Assembly (NCBI GenBank): GCA_002505345.1
Contig: DAUY01000016.1
Coordinates: 111,633 to 175,632, forward strand
Direction of reading: 5' to 3'
Origin: Methanomassiliicoccaceae archaeon UBA370
GTDB taxonomy: Archaea; Thermoplasmatota; Thermoplasmata; Methanomassiliicoccales; Methanomethylophilaceae
DNA length: 64,000 bases
Of the stretch, positions 59,545-64,000 are shown piece after piece (the stretch's first letter is position 1; each line of letters starts with the position of its first letter). The position numbers were made by a program, and so were the translations under genes. Under the pieces are notes generated by a model. That model was not told the DNA's origin and searched no databases. It saw only the letters and a list, made by a program, of their open reading frames with translations.

Positions 59545-60719
59545 CCGTACATCCCTCCCGATTTGAATTCGGCAGAAGGAACGTAGGTGCTCTCCTTCGG
59601 AGCGTCGGATGCTTCGTTCATCTGCACCTGCGCCATCAGGGACTTGACGGACATGTTCTGGATCCGCACGACCTGCCCCACGATCCCGAGGGATTCATTG
59701 AGGGTCCGCTTGATCTCGGTGATCTGCCCGCATATCGCCTGCTGCTCTTTCTTCAGAGCTTCGACCTCTGCCGAGGTCTTCGGCAGGCCCATGACGGCAG
59801 CTACATACTGCTCGGATCCGAATTCCACCTCCATGGGACCGGGGCTGGAATCTATCCATGCGCCCGTCTCCCCCGAGACACCGAACTTCTCCCCGCCGCA
59901 GCAGTCAATGATCTTGTCGAATAACGGACCGACGCCGGCGAAATGCAGACGGTCCTTCGTGAACTCGTTCAGCATCACGTAATTCCCGGTGCCGTCCTTC
60001 TCGAATCTCCATTCGGCATGTTTCTCCAGCCAGGCGAGCATGGGGAAGCATGCGGCGAGGAACTTGCGTTTCACGATCTCCACGTCGAGGACGTCGTAGC
60101 GTCCGACCAGGAGGCCTTCCTCGATGCTGATATAGAAGAAGCATGAGGTCTTCCCTCTCTGGTAGCGGAGCTGATACTTCATCGTGGCCCCTTCCTTGGC
60201 CATGACGAAGCTCCCGTACCAATTCTCGGATCCGCGGATGTTCTTTGCTTTGCCGTTCTTCCCGAAGATGGTCTGCGGCGGGAATCCCTCTTTGAACTTC
60301 GCCTCTTCAATGAGACCTTCCTTCTCCACCCGGAACTTGCACCATGCTCCGGGGATGTGCACCCGGAACGTGATCGGCGGAGCGACCTTCTGCTCAGAGC
60401 CTGTAACGGCCCCCTCGTTGAGGGTGTTCGATGCTTCTGCGGCCATCTCTGCGAGGATCCTGCCGTTGATCTGCGATTCGAGGATCGCGTATCTCCTTCC
60501 CCTGCCGTAGAGGATGTTCAGGCGGCCGTTGGTGAGCTTCGTGATGAAGTCCGACGACAACAGTCTGGCCACATGAGAAGATACAGTCGATTTCGAGAGC
60601 TTCGAGATGCTGCAGACCTCGCTTTGGGTCCTGGGCTTCTCCTCCCGATCTAGACCGAGCAGCAGCACTGCGATGCGGATGCGTTCGGGGGTCACATCAC
60701 CTTCAGAAACCAGGCACAT
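59541..60719 (-). CDS. Winged-helix protein, candidate replication initiator or master regulator
   Basis: A 392-residue protein, first gene of the long leftward operon. Residues 10-75 form a MarR/ArsR-like winged helix (RTQSEVCSISKLSKSTVSSH with the wing LTNGRLNILYGRGRRYAI). Residues about 110-320 are an unrecognised mixed domain (FRVHIPGAWCKFRVEKEG, KYQLRYQRGKTSCFFY), and the end is a short coiled coil (VEALKKEQQAICGQITEIKR). Upstream is an array of GTTCG/CGAAC motifs, a possible binding site. It could start replication, control the operon, or both. No P-loop or Rep HUH motif is visible. Confidence 0.7.
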   Translation of the reverse strand: MCLVSEGDVTPERIRIAVLLLGLDREEKPRTQSEVCSISKLSKSTVSSHVARLLSSDFITKLTNGRLNILYGRGRRYAILESQINGRILAEMAAEASNTLNEGAVTGSEQKVAPPITFRVHIPGAWCKFRVEKEGLIEEAKFKEGFPPQTIFGKNGKAKNIRGSENWYGSFVMAKEGATMKYQLRYQRGKTSCFFYISIEEGLLVGRYDVLDVEIVKRKFLAACFPMLAWLEKHAEWRFEKDGTGNYVMLNEFTKDRLHFAGVGPLFDKIIDCCGGEKFGVSGETGAWIDSSPGPMEVEFGSEQYVAAVMGLPKTSAEVEALKKEQQAICGQITEIKRTLNESLGIVGQVVRIQNMSVKSLMAQVQMNEASDAPKESTYVPSAEFKSGGMYG

Positions 60720-60730
60720 GCCCCCTTACA

Positions 60731-60869
60731 GTTCGGGTCGGTTCGGTCGTGGGGCGAACAGTGCCGATAGGGCCGTTCGACGGGGACGTCGGGAAGACGC
60801 GAGGTTTTTCTTTATAGAGGTGTGCGCGCGAGGATCCGAACCGTCCGCAACGGCCCCGGTTCGACGAAC
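60731..60869. repeat. GTTCG/CGAAC motif array
   Basis: Seven copies of GTTCG in either direction at 60731, 60741, 60755 (inverted), 60775, 60837 (inverted), 60859 and 60865 (inverted). The first two form a tandem decamer-like GTTCGGGTCG/GTTCGGTCG, and the last two a perfect palindrome GTTCG-A-CGAAC. Chance expectation in 140 bases is well below one. Candidate operator or iteron array for the protein encoded downstream. Confidence 0.6.
60811..60817 (-). promoter_or_regulatory. TATA box of the leftward operon
   Basis: On the minus strand CTCTATAAAG (core 60811-60817) lies in the middle of the GTTCG array. Transcription from it would start near 60788 and give a leader of about 70 bases before the winged-helix gene at 60719, so binding to the array could block it. 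Confidence 0.5.
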
Positions 60870-60929
60870 AGGGGGCCGTAGCAGAATGACGGTGCCGGAG
60901 ACGGGCGGCAATCGTTGCCGTTGCCATCC

Positions 60930-61187
60930 TCACGCCTCGAAATACCTGATGACCTTGTACACATCTACTATCTTTCTGTTGCCGACGGTCCTTGAAGGGA
61001 TATCGCCTTCATCGACGGCACGTCTGACGGAATATTCGGTGATGGTCGAATCCGGATCGTGCTCGCGGATGTACCGTACCGCTCCCTTGATCGTTCTGAA
61101 CAGGGGCTGCAGGTATGCGTGTTCTTCGTCCGGTATCCTGTCGCTTAGGTTTGGTGTTACTACAGTAACTTTCTTTATGTCTTTCAT
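60930..61187 (-). CDS. Excisionase-like small DNA-binding protein
   Basis: An 85-residue protein. Its C-terminal half (ITEYSVRRAVDEGDIPSRTV, then GNRKIVDVYKVIRYFE) has the MerR/excisionase (HTH_17-like) pattern: recognition helix, then GNRKIVD in place of the usual GRRRRF wing, and a tyrosine-rich last helix. The N terminus (KKVTVVTPNLSD) is a strand. It is divergent from the regulator/integrase genes. The likely role is recombination directionality factor or local repressor. It carries a GTTAC-TACA-GTAAC palindrome within its first codons (61156-61169). Confidence 0.65.
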   Translation of the reverse strand: MKDIKKVTVVTPNLSDRIPDEEHAYLQPLFRTIKGAVRYIREHDPDSTITEYSVRRAVDEGDIPSRTVGNRKIVDVYKVIRYFEA

Positions 61188-61196
61188 GCTATCTCT

Positions 61197-61216
61197 TCTG
61201 CGAAAGTATTCGCAGA
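61197..61216. promoter_or_regulatory. Palindromic operator next to the excisionase gene
   Basis: TCTGCGAA-AGTA-TTCGCAGA, a perfect 8-bp inverted repeat, ends ten bases before the start of the gene at 61187. A dimeric repressor bound here would block that gene. Confidence 0.6.
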
Positions 61217-61330
61217 CGAGTTATCGGCATATGTGAGAAAAGGGTGGGATTCGGTTCGGTATGCTGGATGCGGTGTTAGAAAAAGTAGTATTAATTGTTA
61301 GACCAAATAACGGCATATCAGCGACAAGAA

Positions 61331-61346
61331 CCGAATGATTATTCGG
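61331..61346. promoter_or_regulatory. Palindromic operator next to the regulator gene
   Basis: CCGAAT-GATT-ATTCGG, a perfect inverted repeat, directly precedes a TATA-like CTTAAATA at 61354-61361, which lies 25-32 bp before the ATG at 61386. This geometry suggests autoregulation of a leaderless regulator message. Confidence 0.55.
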
Positions 61347-61385
61347 TGATTCATCTTAAATAGTAGTGTAACGTATAGTATCTTC

Positions 61386-62162
61386 ATGAAACAGTACGAA
61401 TTGAAACATCTAGTAACAACATTTACTGAGCGTTTCAATCATCTCTATAATGAGAGGATCAATACACGCGACGCTGACGGCAAGAAATATACACTCTACA
61501 GGATCGCCGGCGAGATCGGCATCTCAGATACGACCATGAGGAAATACCTCGAAGGCGTGGGATACCCGAGTTTTGAGAACATCCTCGCGATCATGGAGTA
61601 TTTCGAAGTGAGCTTCGAATGGCTCATCGGCAGAGAGGAATACCAATCGCCGGAAGTGAGCGACGGCGTGGAGAAGTACGGCATGACCGAGAAGGCCGTC
61701 ACGAATCTTGTTAAGGCACGCAACGGCGAGACGGTCACCAGCATGGGCGATTATTCCATCGAGACATTCAATCCAATCGTGTCCGGCAATCTTGACGGCA
61801 AAGCGACGTACCTAGTTGACAACCCGGTGAAACAGGACCCGGTCAGGATGACCGAGTCCGTCGAGAAGTACGACGAAATGCTGGTGACTCAGGAGCTCAA
61901 GACACTGAACATGATGATCGAGGATTGGACGATCATCAGGGACGTCAACGCATACCTGCACTCGACCCCCCAGGAATTCGCGAAACTGGCGAAATTCAAC
62001 TACTTCGAACTGGACGCGTTCCAGCTCAACCTCGTGAACAGGGAACTGTCACGCAAGAAGGACGAGATCTTCGTCAGGGAAATGGCCAACCGCCCGGATG
62101 CTTACAAGATACGCTATGGAGCGGACGGCAACCAGAGGATCATGACCGGGAACAAGTGGTGA
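61386..62162 (+). CDS. XRE/CI-type transcriptional regulator
   Basis: A 258-residue protein. Residues 38-80 form a helix-turn-helix of the Cro/CI (XRE) class: YRIAGEIGISDTTMRKYLEG followed by YPSFENILAIMEYFEVSFEWLIG (in two pieces), the typical pattern of phage repressors. The rest is an unrecognised dimerisation or effector domain with no S24 peptidase motif, so control by RecA-type cleavage is not expected. It is co-transcribed with the integrase (four-base gap) and divergent from the excisionase-like gene, the layout of a lysogeny switch. Confidence 0.8.
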   Translation: MKQYELKHLVTTFTERFNHLYNERINTRDADGKKYTLYRIAGEIGISDTTMRKYLEGVGYPSFENILAIMEYFEVSFEWLIGREEYQSPEVSDGVEKYGMTEKAVTNLVKARNGETVTSMGDYSIETFNPIVSGNLDGKATYLVDNPVKQDPVRMTESVEKYDEMLVTQELKTLNMMIEDWTIIRDVNAYLHSTPQEFAKLAKFNYFELDAFQLNLVNRELSRKKDEIFVREMANRPDAYKIRYGADGNQRIMTGNKW

Positions 62163-62166
62163 TATC

Positions 62167-63456
62167 ATGGCCAGAAAGACAAAGGCACCGGAAGGACCGT
62201 ACGATCCGCATATGGAGAATGTGATCATGAAGATCCTCGCCGACGGAACGGTCGTGTACCGTCTAAGAAGGAAAGACGTCGACGGAAAGGAGCATTCCAA
62301 GGTCCTGCATCCGAAACCGGAAATGACGAACGACGAGATACTCCAGTGGTTACTGGCCGAACGCAAGAAGTTCTACGACTCGGTCTCCATGTCGCATGGG
62401 GATCTCGGACCCAAGACCACACTGAACGACTATTTCGACACCATGTTCGTCAGGAAGAAGAGGATGCAGGTCCGCGAGAAGACCGTATTCGATTACATCG
62501 CCATCTACGGAAGACATGTACGCGACGATCTCGGCAGAAGACAGATAGGATCCGTCACGAAACTGGACCTTATGGAGTTCTACAAACGCCTCTCCGACAA
62601 GGGCCTCGGAGACTCTACCATCCAATCGATCCACAGGATCGTCAGAGGCGTATTCTCCTCTGCTCTGGACGACGAGATCATCGGAAAGAACGTGGCCGTA
62701 GGGAGGGGTATCGCTCCGAGGATGAAGGTCCCCGACGGGAAGGCCATGAGCGAGGACGATGTGCTCCGCTTCCAGGAATGCCTTCAGATGGAGACCCCTT
62801 TCTGGAGAACGCTGTACAGCCTCATGCTCCACACCGGGTGCAGGAGATCGGAGATCGCCGCACTCAGATGGGAGAACGTGGATCTTGTCGAGGGAACGAT
62901 ATACATCAGGCACAGCCTGGTATACACGCCGAAACTGGGCGTCATACTCGACGATACGAAATCGGAGATGTCCAACCGCTCCATACCGCTGATGCACGAC
63001 GACAGGATGGCCCTCTACGAAATGTACGAACACTGCAACCGCGGATTCGTTTTCACCTTCAGCGAAGATCCGGAGAAGCCCATGTTCCCGGATACGATAT
63101 CGCGCCATCTGTCCGAGCTGTGCAAGAAGTACAGCATCGCCCACATCACGCCGCACATGATCAGAAGGACGTTGCCGACGATCCTGATCACCAAGTACAA
63201 CGTGGATCCGAAGACACTGCAGTCAATCCTCGGTCACTCGAATATCTCGACAACTTTGGGATACTACACCATGGTGGATGACAAGCAGAGGCGCAAGGCC
63301 CTGGAGCTCTACGGGGATGCCATCAGGAACGGTGACAGGAAGGATGACGACGATCCGGAAGACCGTGTGGAGTCCGCAAACTGCAAGATCGAGATCAAGC
63401 AGATTACCGGATCTGAAGATGTCAGTTTCATTGTGGTTAAGAAGAGACCTTGCTGA
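62167..63456 (+). CDS. int: Tyrosine integrase
   Basis: A 429-residue tyrosine recombinase. The arm-binding and SAM-like N-terminal domain spans roughly residues 80-180. The catalytic residues are present: R226 in HTGCRRSEIAALRW, H330 and R333 in HITPHMIRRT, H357 in LGHSNISTT and the nucleophile Y366. A long charged tail follows (about residues 375-429). GGTGAT lies before the ATG. It probably integrated the element at tRNA-Thr. A strong terminator follows. Length and motif spacing indicate an intact enzyme. Confidence 0.94.
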   Translation: MARKTKAPEGPYDPHMENVIMKILADGTVVYRLRRKDVDGKEHSKVLHPKPEMTNDEILQWLLAERKKFYDSVSMSHGDLGPKTTLNDYFDTMFVRKKRMQVREKTVFDYIAIYGRHVRDDLGRRQIGSVTKLDLMEFYKRLSDKGLGDSTIQSIHRIVRGVFSSALDDEIIGKNVAVGRGIAPRMKVPDGKAMSEDDVLRFQECLQMETPFWRTLYSLMLHTGCRRSEIAALRWENVDLVEGTIYIRHSLVYTPKLGVILDDTKSEMSNRSIPLMHDDRMALYEMYEHCNRGFVFTFSEDPEKPMFPDTISRHLSELCKKYSIAHITPHMIRRTLPTILITKYNVDPKTLQSILGHSNISTTLGYYTMVDDKQRRKALELYGDAIRNGDRKDDDDPEDRVESANCKIEIKQITGSEDVSFIVVKKRPC

Positions 63457-63463
63457 AACCAAT

Positions 63464-63495
63464 CGGATCATGCTTCGGCGTGATCCGCATTTTTC
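63464..63495 (+). terminator. Integrase terminator with UUCG tetraloop
   Basis: Ten-bp stem CGGATCATGC/GCGTGATCCG (one G-U pair) closed by a cUUCGg tetraloop, followed by CATTTTTCC and ATTTTT. It starts eight bases after the integrase stop codon. Confidence 0.8.
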
Positions 63496-63557
63496 CATTT
63501 TTATCGTTTTGCTAGGATCATCGTTACGAATTATATCGAAAAATCAATATATCTTTT

Positions 63558-63737
63558 AAAGTTCCTGAAAAGTTCCCAGGAACCTTTTGAGAACCGAATC
63601 TGCTGTAAACTGCGTCCTGAATGGCATATTTCAAGAGAAATGTTCTCCGAAGATTTACTGATTTGTTGTATGCTGGATACATGTTCACCTTTAGAAAAGT
63701 TCCTGAAAAGTTCCCAGGAACCTTTTTGAGAACCGAA
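63558..63737. repeat. 41-bp direct repeat pair with internal hairpins
   Basis: Copies at 63558-63597 and 63696-63737 share AAAGTTCCTGAAAAGTTCCC and continue AGGAACCTTTT(T)GAGAACCGAA, differing by one T. Each contains the inverted repeat GTTCCTG/CAGGAAC with a 9-base spacer, flanked by T-runs on both strands, so each could be a bidirectional terminator. The 98 bases between them hold no gene. Confidence 0.75.
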
Positions 63738-63742
63738 CAGAC

Positions 63743-63994
63743 TCAATCTCTGATATTCCAACCAGAATCTCTTCCATTGTTCTTTTTCTTTATCCTTCCT
63801 TCTTTCTGAAGATCGGCCATGTGTTTCTTTACTCTGGACAACGGCATCATTGTTAGTTCGGATATCTCTGCATATGAATGGCCATTGCCATCAGATATAA
63901 CAGAGATTATGGAATGGATCTGATCTTCCTTTGTTTTGGGTGCAATCTGCTCAGAACCTCTGCTGAAGATGACCTTGAAACCCGAGTTTGACAC
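63743..63994 (-). CDS. Small winged-helix protein at the right edge
   Basis: An 83-residue frame with a winged-helix pattern: KEDQIHSIISVISDGNGHSY, then AEISELTMMPLSRVKKHMAD and the wing LQKEGRIKKKNNG. The start codon would be a GTG immediately after an in-frame TAA, with no visible ribosome site inside the window, so it may be the intact end of a small regulator or a fragment of a longer disrupted gene. It may belong to the host chromosome beyond the element. Start uncertain. Confidence 0.45.
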   Translation of the reverse strand: MSNSGFKVIFSRGSEQIAPKTKEDQIHSIISVISDGNGHSYAEISELTMMPLSRVKKHMADLQKEGRIKKKNNGRDSGWNIRD

Positions 63995-64000
63995 TTACGA

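Larger units (their letters stand above)
24167..63742. mobile_element. Integrated mobile element (provirus-like) with BREX cargo
   Basis: About 39 kb between the 3' end of tRNA-Thr and the region after a tyrosine integrase gene. Signs: location next to a tRNA, an integrase/regulator/excisionase module at the right end, one long leftward operon of mostly unrecognised overlapping genes, a Zot-like ATPase with exported Ig-like proteins, and a defence cassette. The left boundary is inferred from the tRNA. The right boundary is only approximate: no copy of the tRNA 3' end is visible after the integrase up to 64000, so attR may lie beyond the window or the target may differ. Confidence 0.7.

Noticed and set aside
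63531..63761. Minus-strand 76-codon frame containing the twice-repeated GSWELFRNF
   Set aside because: The repeat comes from the duplicated 41-bp non-coding hairpin; there is no start signal, and the integrase terminator region explains it better.

Overview
The window looks like a chromosomal stretch of an archaeon, most likely a gut-type methanogen of the Methanomassiliicoccales (Thermoplasmatota). The reasons are an ABCE1/RLI ribosome-recycling ATPase at the left edge, TATA boxes placed 24-30 bp before start codons (leaderless promoters), archaeal FKBP and pyrophosphatase genes, and large Sec-exported surface proteins with BspA-type leucine-rich and Listeria-Bacteroides (InlB) repeats typical of gut-associated microbes. 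The order-level placement is inference; no rRNA or methanogenesis gene is present.

Bases 1-24170 are ordinary chromosome: the RLI 3' part, ion and drug transporters, a PHP phosphoesterase, a corrinoid adenosyltransferase, and a cysteine synthase/homoserine O-acyltransferase pair. A radical SAM/SPASM enzyme sits beside a very cysteine-rich small protein and a DUF5685-like protein (a possible modified-peptide locus). Then come surface proteins (12.5-14.5 kb and a 1188-residue leucine-rich-repeat protein at 15.7-19.3 kb), inorganic pyrophosphatase, a tandem pair of lipobox-less exported paralogues, tRNA-Arg(CCT), an FKBP isomerase and tRNA-Thr(TGT).

From the 3' end of tRNA-Thr to about 63.5 kb lies an integrated mobile element of about 39 kb. 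Its right end holds a lysogeny-type module: an excisionase-like gene facing left, and a Cro/CI-type regulator followed by a tyrosine integrase facing right, with palindromic operators between them. Almost everything else is one leftward, tightly overlapping gene series: a winged-helix protein with a GTTCG motif array upstream, small unknown proteins, a serine recombinase, a DEDDh exonuclease, then exported Ig-like/InlB/PKD proteins, small membrane proteins, a Zot/FtsK-like ATPase, two paralogous HExxH proteins and several zinc-ribbon or basic small proteins. No terminase, capsid or relaxase was recognised, so whether it is a provirus or another kind of integrative element is open.

Inside this element sits a complete type I BREX phage-defence operon (brxA-brxB-brxC-pglX-pglZ-brxL, 43.3-56.1 kb) that is visibly richer in A+T than its surroundings. 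Its last gene is unusual: the BrxL ATPase core is preceded by an N-terminal domain resembling Swt1-type HEPN RNases with an intact R-x4-H motif, while no C-terminal Lon-like protease region is visible. This HEPN-BrxL fusion, the virus-like surface/ATPase module and the radical SAM/cysteine-rich peptide locus are the parts most worth following up.
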